This document shows, piece after piece, positions 44,249 through 51,633 of a stretch of DNA of 64,000 bases. The position numbers and the translations under genes were made by a program. Source of the DNA: RGIG6353 sp045660745 (GTDB taxonomy: Bacteria > Bacillota > Clostridia > Oscillospirales > SIG627); assembly GCA_045660745.1 (NCBI GenBank), contig JAZREJ010000042.1, positions 1 through 64,000 on the forward strand, read 5' to 3'. Positions within the stretch are counted from its first letter, which is position 1; each line of letters opens with the position of its first letter. The notes beneath the pieces are model-generated. The model worked only from the letters and a program-made list of their open reading frames with translations. It made no database searches and was not told the origin of the DNA.

Positions 44249-45000
44249 TGGAAAAACGCCTTGACAGGATAAACGAGAAAATTTCAATGTATCAATATAC
44301 CGAGGGCTTCAGCTACGGCACGGATGCCGTGCTCGTCGCAGCCTTCTGTAAGATAAAAAAGGGTCAGATTGGTGCCGACCTTGGTACGGGTACGGGAATC
44401 ATCCCGATTTTGCTTTGCCACCACAAGAGCCCTGAAAAGGTGTTCGCTTTCGAGGTGCAGGAGGATTACGCTCACCTTGCCCGCGAGAATGCTGCGCTTA
44501 ATGATTTGCAGAACAGAATAGAGGTCGTGCAGGAGAACGTAGCGGACCTCACCCCTTCATATATGAGACGCTTCGGTCTTGAAGCGCTTGATTTCGTGGT
44601 GTCAAATCCTCCGTACATGAAGATAACCTCGGGCGCACTCGGTCTTTCTGAAAGAAAAATTTCGGCACGTCACGAAAAGTGGTGTGACATAAACGGATTT
44701 GCAAGAGCGGGCGCCGCACTTCTTAAAAACGGCGGGGATATGTATATCGTTTACCGCCCCGACAGGCTGTGTGATCTTATTTGCGCACTCCGTGAAAATC
44801 GACTTGAACCAAAGGAAATGATATTCGTCAAGTCCTTTGAAAATGATGCTCCCTGTATGGTGCTCGTGAGAGCAAGGAAGTGCGCCGAATCGTCACTTAA
44901 AATTTCGGAATTTGTGATATACCGAGAACAAAACGTATACACCGAGGGAATGGAGCGGGTATACCGCGAGTCGGTGATTGGAGATATTTATGGCAAATGA
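44248..45000 (+). CDS. tRNA1(Val) (adenine(37)-N6)-methyltransferase TrmN6-like
   Basis: A 250-residue SAM methyltransferase with the Rossmann motif GADLGTGTGIIPIL and the amino-methylating NPPY in VVSNPPYMK. It fits the TrmN6/YabB family that methylates A37 of tRNA-Val. In Firmicutes this gene is usually just before rsmI, as here. It overlaps rsmI by 11 bp. Confidence 0.87.
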   Translation: MEKRLDRINEKISMYQYTEGFSYGTDAVLVAAFCKIKKGQIGADLGTGTGIIPILLCHHKSPEKVFAFEVQEDYAHLARENAALNDLQNRIEVVQENVADLTPSYMRRFGLEALDFVVSNPPYMKITSGALGLSERKISARHEKWCDINGFARAGAALLKNGGDMYIVYRPDRLCDLICALRENRLEPKEMIFVKSFENDAPCMVLVRARKCAESSLKISEFVIYREQNVYTEGMERVYRESVIGDIYGK

Positions 45001-45835
45001 GATTGAAAAAGGCTGTTTATATATCGTCGGTACTCCGATAGGCAACCTCTCCGATATGTCCGAGAGAGCGAAAAAAGTGCTTTCGGAGGTTGACTTTATA
45101 GCTGCCGAGGACACACGCGTTACGGGTAAGCTTCTTTTGTGTCTTGAAGTTAAAAACTCTGTAATAAGCTATTTTGAGCATAACAAACGTGAGAAGGGTG
45201 AGTATATTTTATCCCGACTCAAAAACGGCGAGAGCTGTGCGCTGGTTAGCGATGCGGGAATGCCGGCAATATCCGACCCGGGCGAGGACCTTGTGCGCCT
45301 TTGCGCCGAAAACGGAGTAACAGTGTACTGTGTACCCGGACCGAGTGCCGTTGTGTCGGCTCTTGCGATATCGGGGCTGTCAACGTCGCGCTTTACTTTT
45401 GAAGGCTTTCTTTCAACAAACAAGAAGGAGAGACGCGAGAGACTTGAAGGCGTCAAGGATTTCCCCCATACTCTGATATTTTACGAGGCTCCCCACAAGC
45501 TTTGCGACACACTTTCCGCAATGCTTGATGTACTTGGCGACCGCAGAATATCTGTCGTAAAGGAGCTTACCAAGCTTAACGAAAACGTATTCCGTACCAC
45601 CCTTTCGGGTGCAGTGGCGCATTACGCCGAAAATCCTCCCAAGGGAGAATTCGTGCTTGTTATCGAGGGCGCATCCGAAAAGTTGTGTGAGCATTTCTGG
45701 GACGGCATGAGCGTTTCCGAGCATGTGGACTTCTACATAGATGAAGGCCTTGACAAAATGGATGCTTTCAAAAAGGTCGCCCGTGACAGAGGCGTTGCAA
45801 AAAACGTTATTTATAAAGAGTATAACAAGCTGTGA
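44990..45835 (+). CDS. rsmI: 16S rRNA (cytidine(1402)-2'-O)-methyltransferase RsmI
   Basis: RsmI adds the 2'-O-methyl of C1402 in the 16S rRNA decoding centre. The tetrapyrrole-methylase-like fold is clear: LYIVGTPIGNLSDMSERA, AAEDTRVTGKLL, and LVSDAGMPAISDPGEDLV. The ATG at 44990 is used; the TTG at 44978 in the same frame has no ribosome site. The length of 281 residues is normal. Confidence 0.96.
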   Translation: MANEIEKGCLYIVGTPIGNLSDMSERAKKVLSEVDFIAAEDTRVTGKLLLCLEVKNSVISYFEHNKREKGEYILSRLKNGESCALVSDAGMPAISDPGEDLVRLCAENGVTVYCVPGPSAVVSALAISGLSTSRFTFEGFLSTNKKERRERLEGVKDFPHTLIFYEAPHKLCDTLSAMLDVLGDRRISVVKELTKLNENVFRTTLSGAVAHYAENPPKGEFVLVIEGASEKLCEHFWDGMSVSEHVDFYIDEGLDKMDAFKKVARDRGVAKNVIYKEYNKL

Positions 45836-45854
45836 AAAAATTCACAAATATCTA

Positions 45855-45883
45855 TTGAAAAAAAGACAATAGTGTGATATTAT
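45855..45883 (+). promoter_or_regulatory. Promoter of pgk-tpiA
   Basis: TTGAAA (45855-45860), 17 bp, TATTAT (45878-45883) with extended TGA; about 65 bp before the ATG. Confidence 0.7.
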
Positions 45884-45947
45884 GATATTTGTGGTAAATT
45901 TTACCCCCTAAACTAAGTTAAATTTTGAAAATAGGAGATACAAAACA

Positions 45948-47249
45948 ATGCTTAACAAGAAGACTATCGAAGACATCGAAGTCAAAGGCAAGAAGGTTCT
46001 TGCACGTTGCGACTTCAACGTACCTCTCAAGGACGGCGTTATCACAGATGACAAGAGAATCGTAGGAGCACTTCCCACCATCAAGTACCTTGTTGATAAC
46101 GGTGCGGCAGTTATCCTCTGCTCACACATGGGTCGTCCCCACAACATTTTTAATGACACACTCAAGCTTTCCAAGAAGGAAAAGAAGAAGATTGAGGCTC
46201 TCCCCGCAGAAGAGCAGGAAGCAGCAACCGCCAAGGCTCTTGAAAAGGCTAAGGATGACGTTACCAAGCTTTCTCTCCTCCCTGTTGCAAAGAGACTTTC
46301 CGAGCTTCTCGGATTTGAAGTTATCATGGCAAAGGACGTTATCGGCGCTGACGCAGAGGCTAAGGTTGCAGCTCTTAAGCCCGGTGAAGTTCTCCTTCTT
46401 GAAAACATCCGCTTCCACGAAGAAGAAGAGAAGAATGACGAAGCTTTCGCTAAGAAGCTCGGTTCTTTCTGCGACGTATATGTAAATGACGCTTTCGGTA
46501 CCGCTCATAGAGCACACGCTTCCACTGCGGGCGTTGCTATGTTCTGCCCTGAAAAGCCCGCTGTATGCGGATACCTCATTCAGAAGGAGATTTCCGTTAT
46601 GGGCGGAGCACTTGCTGATCCCGCGCGTCCCTTCGTTGCTATCCTCGGCGGCGCTAAGGTTTCCGATAAGATCAACGTTATCAACAACCTCATCGAAAAG
46701 GTTGATACTCTCATCATCGGCGGCGGTATGGCTTACACCTTCTTTAAGGCGTTTGGAAACAACATCGGTACCTCTATCGTTGAAAATGATAAGCTCGACC
46801 TTGCTCGTGAGCTCGTTGACAAGGCACACGCAAAGGGCGTAAACTTCCTTATCCCTGTTGATAACATCATCGCTCGTGAGTATGACGAAAACGCAGACTT
46901 CATGAGAATCTACTCCGATTCCATTCCCGACGGCTGGATGGGTCTTGATATCGGTCCCACCTCTACCGAGCTTTTCGCAAAGACCATTAAGGGCGCGGGC
47001 ACCGTTATCTGGAACGGTCCTATGGGCGTTTCTGAGTGGGAAAATTTTGCTAACGGAACAAAGGGTGTTGCAAAGGCTCTTGCTGAGTGCGACGGCATCA
47101 CCATCATCGGTGGCGGTGACTCTGCAGCTGCAGTTGAAAACCTTGGCTTTGCTGATAAGATGACACACGTTTCCACAGGTGGCGGTGCATCTCTTGAATT
47201 CCTTGAGGGTAAGGACCTTCCCGGTATCTCCTGCCTCAACGACAAATAA
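45948..47249 (+). CDS. pgk: Phosphoglycerate kinase with an inserted charged segment
   Basis: Transfers phosphate from 1,3-bisphosphoglycerate to ADP in glycolysis. Motifs: KKVLARCDFNVPLKDG, CSHMGRP, ENIRFHEEEE, VNDAFGTAHRAHAS, GGAKVSDKI, and the C-terminal GGGDSAAAVE. At 433 residues it is about 35 longer than typical; the excess is a Lys/Glu/Ala-rich helix just after MGRP, about residues 68-105, before LLPVAKRLSELLG. Otherwise intact. AGGAGA precedes the ATG. Confidence 0.97.
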   Translation: MLNKKTIEDIEVKGKKVLARCDFNVPLKDGVITDDKRIVGALPTIKYLVDNGAAVILCSHMGRPHNIFNDTLKLSKKEKKKIEALPAEEQEAATAKALEKAKDDVTKLSLLPVAKRLSELLGFEVIMAKDVIGADAEAKVAALKPGEVLLLENIRFHEEEEKNDEAFAKKLGSFCDVYVNDAFGTAHRAHASTAGVAMFCPEKPAVCGYLIQKEISVMGGALADPARPFVAILGGAKVSDKINVINNLIEKVDTLIIGGGMAYTFFKAFGNNIGTSIVENDKLDLARELVDKAHAKGVNFLIPVDNIIAREYDENADFMRIYSDSIPDGWMGLDIGPTSTELFAKTIKGAGTVIWNGPMGVSEWENFANGTKGVAKALAECDGITIIGGGDSAAAVENLGFADKMTHVSTGGGASLEFLEGKDLPGISCLNDK

Positions 47250-47267
47250 GAAAAGAGGACGTATAAA

Positions 47268-48026
47268 ATGGCAAGAAAGTATATTATCGCAGGCAACTGG
47301 AAGATGAACAAGACTCCTTCCGAGACTAAGGCTCTTCTTTCCGAAATGGTTGCAAAGAATAACGGCAAGACTGCATGCGAGGTAGTTCTTTGCGTTCCCG
47401 CAATCGACATCCCCGCTGCAATCGAAGCTACCGCAGGTTCCACCGTTAAGGTTGGTGCACAGAACGTTCACTTCAAGGACAGCGGTGCATATACAGGAGA
47501 AATTTCCGCTCAGATGCTTTCCGAAATGGGTGTTGAGTACGTTATCATCGGTCACAGCGAGCGCCGTCAGTATTTCGGCGAGACCGACGAGACTGTAAAC
47601 CTCCGTACCGCTCAGGCTCTCAAGAACGGTCTTAAGGCTATCGTTTGTGTAGGTGAGACTCTTGCTGAGAGAAAGGATGACATAACATTCGAGGTTATCG
47701 GCATTCAGGTTAAGCGTGCATTCAAGGGTATTACTGCCGAGGAAATGGCAAACGTTGTTATCGCATACGAGCCTGTTTGGGCTATCGGTACAGGCGAGAC
47801 TGCTACAAATGAGCAGGCTGAAGAGGTTTGTATGTTCATCCGTGGCCTTATCGCTGAGCTTTACAATACCGACGTTGCAAACGATATCACCGTTCAGTAC
47901 GGCGGAAGCATGAATGCTAAGAATGCAGCAGAGCTTCTTGCAATGGATAATATTGACGGCGGTCTTATCGGTGGTGCTTCTCTCAAGGCAGAGGATTTCA
48001 CCGTTATCGTTGACAGCGTAAAGTGA
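47268..48026 (+). CDS. tpiA: Triosephosphate isomerase
   Basis: Interconverts dihydroxyacetone phosphate and glyceraldehyde 3-phosphate. The catalytic residues are seen as GNWKMNK (Lys), IGHSERRQYF (His) and VIAYEPVWAIGTG (Glu); the phosphate loop is YGGSM. The length of 252 is normal. It lies 18 bp after pgk in the same operon and ends at a strong terminator. In other Firmicutes gpmI and eno often follow; here they do not. Confidence 0.98.
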   Translation: MARKYIIAGNWKMNKTPSETKALLSEMVAKNNGKTACEVVLCVPAIDIPAAIEATAGSTVKVGAQNVHFKDSGAYTGEISAQMLSEMGVEYVIIGHSERRQYFGETDETVNLRTAQALKNGLKAIVCVGETLAERKDDITFEVIGIQVKRAFKGITAEEMANVVIAYEPVWAIGTGETATNEQAEEVCMFIRGLIAELYNTDVANDITVQYGGSMNAKNAAELLAMDNIDGGLIGGASLKAEDFTVIVDSVK

Positions 48027-48055
48027 TTATCGCATAAAAATTGCTTTAAAAAGTT

Positions 48056-48089
48056 TGCGGCACACTCCTTTGAGTGTGCCGCATTTTTG
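48056..48089 (+). terminator. Terminator after tpiA
   Basis: TGCGGCACACTC / GAGTGTGCCGCA, 12 bp, 4-base loop, then five T. Confidence 0.92.
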
Positions 48090-48194
48090 TAAAGCAATCT
48101 GACCGATTTTTGCCACTTATATTTATTGCACGTAACATATTTTGAGTGTACTCGCCATATTTATTATTCATATTGGTCCATTACGCAAAAACAC

Positions 48195-48253
48195 ATTAGG
48201 TCTATATATAGCCCTAAAGAGGGAAAAAAGATTAGGTCTATATATAGCCTTAA
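48195..48253. repeat. Pair of 23-bp near-palindromic direct repeats
   Basis: ATTAGGTCTATATATAGCC followed by CTAA (48195-48217) or TTAA (48231-48253), 36 bp apart. Each copy is nearly symmetric around CTATATATAG. They lie in the 263-bp non-coding stretch 48027-48289 between the tpiA terminator and the 3' end of the AbrB-like gene; the rest of that stretch shows nothing recognisable. Confidence 0.8.
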
Positions 48254-48289
48254 CAAAAGTGATGGGTAGGGGAAAGCACAAAGCGTTTT

Positions 48290-48514
48290 TCACTGTATAT
48301 CAAATCCGCCTTCATCTTCTCTGATTAAAAACGAAATTTTATTTAACTCGCTTCTTTTCACCAGAGCATAAAGCGGATTACGTATGAGAACGCCTTCTTC
48401 TGTTGGGACTATCTCGACCTCTTTTTCAAGGTGATATAATTCCCTGAAATCCTTTGGCATTGTTATTCTGCCGTTTTCATCTATATCTTTTGTTATTCCT
48501 ACTAATTCTTTCAT
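48290..48514 (-). CDS. AbrB/SpoVT-type transcriptional regulator
   Basis: A 74-residue protein with a swapped-hairpin AbrB DNA-binding domain at the N-terminus (VGITKDIDENGRITMPKDFRELYHLE), similar to SpoVT and MazE. The remaining 30 residues are a short, unmatched tail. No MazF-like toxin is next to it, so a stand-alone regulator is more likely than an antitoxin. It is divergent from an XRE-type gene and shares a palindromic promoter region with it. Confidence 0.85.
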   Translation of the reverse strand: MKELVGITKDIDENGRITMPKDFRELYHLEKEVEIVPTEEGVLIRNPLYALVKRSELNKISFLIREDEGGFDIQ

Positions 48515-48570
48515 CCTTACGCCCGTTGTTACTTCTTACTGATTATAATTCACTGAACACTTTTTATATC

Positions 48571-48610
48571 TTACATTTATATTATACATTAAGTATAATA
48601 TATTTGTCAA
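48571..48610. promoter_or_regulatory. Palindromic divergent promoters of the AbrB-like and XRE genes
   Basis: TATATTATAC (48578-48587) and GTATAATATA (48593-48602) are inverted around a 5-bp centre. They hold TATAAT on each strand. Minus: TTGACA (complement of 48605-48610), 18 bp, TATAAT. Plus: TTACAT (48571-48576), 17 bp, TATAAT (48594-48599). Confidence 0.65.
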
Positions 48611-48628
48611 TATAAAGGCGGTAAAATT

Positions 48629-48856
48629 ATGGAAAAATATGGAAAAGTTATAATAAAAGTAGATGAACAGCTTAAAAAGTCCGGGCTTAGTAAAAACAAG
48701 CTTTGTCAAAGAGGCGAATTGCAGCATACTCAATTAAACCATTTTTGCAAAAACGAAATTACGCGTCTTGATACAGACGTTCTTGCAAGACTATGCCGTG
48801 TGCTTGATTGCAAAATTGAGGATATACTCGAATATATACCTCCCGAAGAAGAGTAA
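48629..48856 (+). CDS. XRE-family helix-turn-helix regulator (YozG-like)
   Basis: A 75-residue protein that is almost only a Cro/C1-type HTH: KVDEQLKKSGLSKNKLCQRGELQHTQLNHFCKN-like helices, then TDVLARLCRVLDCKIEDILEY. This end is characteristic of small YozG-type XRE proteins. Probably autoregulatory through the palindrome in its promoter (inference). AAAGGCGG lies upstream of the ATG. Confidence 0.88.
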   Translation: MEKYGKVIIKVDEQLKKSGLSKNKLCQRGELQHTQLNHFCKNEITRLDTDVLARLCRVLDCKIEDILEYIPPEEE

Positions 48857-49005
48857 AAAGGATGTGCCAATCTAATGTGCTCCCTGTCAAGTAGACAGAC
48901 TAAAAAACAAAAAGAATATCACTCAATAAGTTCAAGGAAAAAACCATATCCTTTGACTTAAAAGGTATGTTAAGTTAGCAATTTTGTTAATTTTATCTCT
49001 GTATC
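48857..49005 (+). other. AT-rich non-coding stretch with possible insertion-sequence remnant
   Basis: CTGTCAAGTAGACAG (48887-48901) is an inverted repeat, and the bases after it can be read in one frame as KRISLNKFKEKTISFDLKG up to a stop at 48978. The look is that of a decayed end of a transposable element; no transposase motif supports this. Confidence 0.25.
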
Positions 49006-49071
49006 GTGACAAATGAGAAAAAGTATGCTATAATATAGACAGAAAATAGAACTTTTTGCTAATTTTCTGTC
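49006..49071 (+). promoter_or_regulatory. Promoter and leader hairpin of the P-loop protein gene
   Basis: GTGACA (49006-49011), 17 bp, TATAAT (49029-49034) with an extended TGC. The predicted leader begins with a 10-bp stem GACAGAAAAT / ATTTTCTGTC (49038-49047 / 49062-49071) with no T run, so it could stabilise or regulate the mRNA. Confidence 0.65.
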
Positions 49072-49120
49072 CATATAGGCAATAAAACAGTTAAACAAAT
49101 AAGAATCTGTAGGTGAGATA

Positions 49121-49633
49121 ATGATTATTTTAATTACAGGTGCATCCCATACAGGCAAAACAGCACTTGCTCAAAAGATGCTTGAAAAATATAAATATCC
49201 GTATTTGTCGATAGACCATTTGAAAATGGGTTTAATTCGTAGTGGTAACACAGAACTTACTCCTATGGATGATAATGAATTAACCGAATACTTGTGGCCG
49301 ATTGTTCGTGAAATGATAAAAACTGCTATTGAAAACAAGCAGAACTTAATTGTCGAAGGTTGCTATATTCCATTCGATTGGCAAAAGGACTTTGGTTCCG
49401 AATATCTTAAAAATATCAAATATTTCTGTCTTGTAATGAGTGAAGAATATATTAGAAATCACTTCGCTGACATAAAGAAATATGCAAATGCCATTGAAAA
49501 TCGTTTGGATGATGAATGGTGCACAATGGAGAGTGTGTTGGCAGATAATAAAGAAATGTTATCCCTTGCACTAAAGCATAATGTGAACTATATACTCATT
49601 GAAGATAAATACGACATTAATATTGATTTATAA
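49121..49633 (+). CDS. P-loop kinase-like protein (adenylate-kinase/zeta-toxin fold)
   Basis: A 170-residue soluble protein with an N-terminal Walker A (LITGASHTGKTALAQ), a hinge SIDHLKMGL and a Glu-containing IVEGCYIPFDW segment, like small nucleotide or sugar kinases. The overall layout resembles 2-phosphoglycerate-kinase-like and zeta-toxin-like proteins. The substrate is unknown, and no antitoxin gene is visible beside it. It is much more A+T-rich than core genes and has its own strong promoter, suggesting recent arrival. Confidence 0.7.
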   Translation: MIILITGASHTGKTALAQKMLEKYKYPYLSIDHLKMGLIRSGNTELTPMDDNELTEYLWPIVREMIKTAIENKQNLIVEGCYIPFDWQKDFGSEYLKNIKYFCLVMSEEYIRNHFADIKKYANAIENRLDDEWCTMESVLADNKEMLSLALKHNVNYILIEDKYDINIDL

Positions 49634-49974
49634 AACAAATTCCAATTTGTTGAACTAAATATCTGTACAAGAGCAAGGTTGAAATACACATTGCTCCTTT
49701 TTATTGGGTATTCACGAAAATGAATAAAAAGGTCATTTATGCATACCACCACTTATCTAATACAGAGATCAAGATTAAACGATAAGCACCCTAGTGTATT
49801 TGGGGAGCTTTATTTCTATCGTTTACTACTTCTAATTGTCTTATGTTAAATTGTGAGCATAGAAGAAAAAAGATTTATCACAATTTGAGATAAATCCTTT
49901 ACAATAGAAAAAGATATGTTATAATATCGTATTTTAGTCTGGTATAAGACAATTCTTGTAAAAGGAGACGGAAA
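49634..49974 (+). other. Non-coding stretch with two inverted repeats and a promoter
   Basis: GAGCAA / TTGCTC (49671-49676 / 49691-49696) followed by CTTTTT is a weak terminator for the P-loop gene. TAAACGATA / TATCGTTTA (49776-49784 / 49817-49825) is a 9-bp inverted repeat with an inner AAGC / GCTT pairing. TTTACA (49898-49903), 16 bp, TATAAT (49920-49925, extended TGT) is a likely promoter for the next gene. No ORF was recognised. Confidence 0.55.
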
Positions 49975-50226
49975 ATGAAGAGTATAATTGAGGAACTTTG
50001 GTATGGTAATGTTGTTCCGAGTGAACAATGCGAGGCATTAGACGAGGAGTCAAAAAAGATACTTGGACAAATTGTGCATTACCAAGACGAGCTTTTGCCT
50101 ACTCTTACAGAAAAGCAAAAGGAGATTCTTGAAAGTCTGGATGAGGGCTATTCTAATTTAGCCGAGATAAATGAACGCAAGGTTTTCGTTTATGCTTTTC
50201 GTTTAGGTGTGGAAATAGCGACCTGA
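49975..50226 (+). CDS. DUF6809 family small protein
   Basis: The 83-residue protein begins MKSIIEELWYGNVVPSEQC and ends in FVYAFRLGVEIAT, matching the small DUF6809-type proteins of Clostridia found near mobile elements. It is mostly helical and soluble; the function is unknown. GGAGACGG precedes the ATG. It stands between the P-loop gene and a bidirectional terminator. Confidence 0.7.
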   Translation: MKSIIEELWYGNVVPSEQCEALDEESKKILGQIVHYQDELLPTLTEKQKEILESLDEGYSNLAEINERKVFVYAFRLGVEIAT

Positions 50227-50256
50227 AGCTATGACAGAGCAATAGCTACAAATTAA

Positions 50257-50282
50257 CCCGCATTGATTTTTCTCAATGCGGG
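50257..50282. terminator. Bidirectional terminator
   Basis: CCCGCATTGA / TCAATGCGGG, 10 bp, 6-base loop, between the DUF6809 gene and the GH20-like gene; T-rich on the minus side. Confidence 0.82.
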
Positions 50283-50300
50283 TGTATTGTTATGAGAGTA

Positions 50301-51473
50301 TTACTTTCCAAGCAGTTTTTTGGCGCACAGCTTTATAAGGGGTGTCAGGTGCTCGAAAAGCTCGTCCTCGGTTTCTCCTCCGGGGCAGTCACTCCACAGG
50401 CAGAAGCCTCCGCCCTTAATTTTTTCGTTTGGTGAGGGGAGCTTGTTTTGGGGATCTTTTATGTCAAACGTATATGCATCCCAATCACGCTCAATTTCGA
50501 TAGTCGTTCCTTCAAGCAGTCCGACACCGACCACGTAATAGGTGTAACGGCTTATAAAATTATAGATAGAATGTCCCTTTTCAAGATATACCGATGGGGG
50601 ATTCTTGCCACCGTTGGCAAGAGGTGACCAGTACATGATCTCGATTCTTGGGTCAAGAACGGCAACCCCCTTCCACGCAGTGTCAAAATCACGGTATACG
50701 TCATCGTTCCACATAAGAACCGTCTCGTATCCGAGAGAGCGGACAAGCTCGGAAATCTCATTAGCGTAGAGTATAAAGGCATCGTATGCCACGGCGTCAC
50801 GGTTTCCTGTTTTCTTTATGGCAAGCTCATCCCAGTGATCGAGATTGCGCCACTTTGAGAGAGAATCGTCGATAGTCTCGCCAAAGCCGAGAAGCTCATC
50901 CCCTCCGATATCGAATTTTCTGCAACCGAGCTCGTAAAAGAATCTGCCGTATTCGGTGTAAAGACTTTTTACAAATGCAATTGCCTCAGGATTTGCTATA
51001 TCAATTCCGCGAGAGTACAATTTCTGTGTCGTTTCACTTGTATGACTTGTGCCTTGTACAATGGAGACCTTGCCGTCTTTGTGAAAATAATTTCCGATAT
51101 CGGTGTTGAAATGCTCGTTGTATTTTTTGACAACATAGTTCATATGCCCGGGAGAGTCGAGTGAGGGAATAACTTCAAGCCCCTTCTCGTTTGCAAATCT
51201 TACAATATCTGCCATTTCATCCTGGGTAATAAACTTTCCGTTATTCTCTGCCTGTCCGTTCGCAGAGCCGTAAACACAAAGAGTGTGGTCGCCTCCCGCA
51301 AGCCAAGGGTAGAGCTTTGATTCAAGTCGCATACCCATATCCTCGGAAAAATGCATCGTGATAGCCGTATATCCCTCCTCAGAAAGAAGGGTTATAAGCT
51401 TTTTGATCCAGGCGGGAGTATAGTATTTTCTTGCACAGTCAAGGCTAAAGATTCTGTTTTCAACTCGTTTCAT
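50301..51473 (-). CDS. GH20-like beta-N-acetylhexosaminidase family protein, cytoplasmic
   Basis: A 390-residue TIM-barrel protein like the catalytic domain of GH20 hexosaminidases. The first strand is VENRIFSLDCARKYYT, helpers include YTAITMHFSEDMG, EVIPSLDSPGHMNYV and, for the catalytic pair, DIGGDELLG with Asp 192 and Glu 193, which in GH20 enzymes cleave N-acetyl amino sugars by substrate assistance. There is no signal peptide. The ATG at 51473 with GAGG 7 bases upstream is used; the longer frame to 51506 would overlap that site. It diverges from an ASRT-family gene. Confidence 0.85.
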   Translation of the reverse strand: MKRVENRIFSLDCARKYYTPAWIKKLITLLSEEGYTAITMHFSEDMGMRLESKLYPWLAGGDHTLCVYGSANGQAENNGKFITQDEMADIVRFANEKGLEVIPSLDSPGHMNYVVKKYNEHFNTDIGNYFHKDGKVSIVQGTSHTSETTQKLYSRGIDIANPEAIAFVKSLYTEYGRFFYELGCRKFDIGGDELLGFGETIDDSLSKWRNLDHWDELAIKKTGNRDAVAYDAFILYANEISELVRSLGYETVLMWNDDVYRDFDTAWKGVAVLDPRIEIMYWSPLANGGKNPPSVYLEKGHSIYNFISRYTYYVVGVGLLEGTTIEIERDWDAYTFDIKDPQNKLPSPNEKIKGGGFCLWSDCPGGETEDELFEHLTPLIKLCAKKLLGK

Positions 51474-51522
51474 AATTTTACCTCTTTTATTTTCGAAGGC
51501 ATTCACGCCATATATTTAGGTT

Positions 51523-51551
51523 ATTATACCATAATTTGAAGATAGTGTCAA
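51523..51551 (-). promoter_or_regulatory. Promoter of the GH20-like gene
   Basis: Minus strand TTGACA (complement of 51546-51551), 17 bp, TATAAT (complement of 51523-51528), with an extended TGG. Perfect boxes. Confidence 0.85.
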
Positions 51552-51571
51552 GGCTATTCCTTAAAAAATAA

Positions 51572-51600
51572 TTGCATTTATTATCAAAGTGTGTTAGAAT
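51572..51600 (+). promoter_or_regulatory. Promoter of the ASRT-family gene
   Basis: TTGCAT (51572-51577), 17 bp, TAGAAT (51595-51600), with an extended TGT; 33 bp before the ATG. Confidence 0.7.
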
Positions 51601-51633
51601 AAGGAAAACGATAAACGTGAAGGAGTGTTTACC

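Noticed and set aside
46122..47555. 477-codon open frame on the minus strand across pgk and tpiA
   Set aside because: Antisense shadow of two strongly recognised glycolytic genes; no ribosome site or family match.
48195..48253. CRISPR-like repeat pair
   Set aside because: Only two copies, spacer of 13 bp and no cas genes; treated as palindromic repeats.
48290..48856. Toxin-antitoxin pair (AbrB/MazE-like with XRE)
   Set aside because: No toxin fold in either gene; they are divergent and both DNA-binding.
49121..49633. Zeta-type toxin
   Set aside because: Walker A and fold fit, but no epsilon-type antitoxin gene is adjacent; kept as an unspecified P-loop protein.
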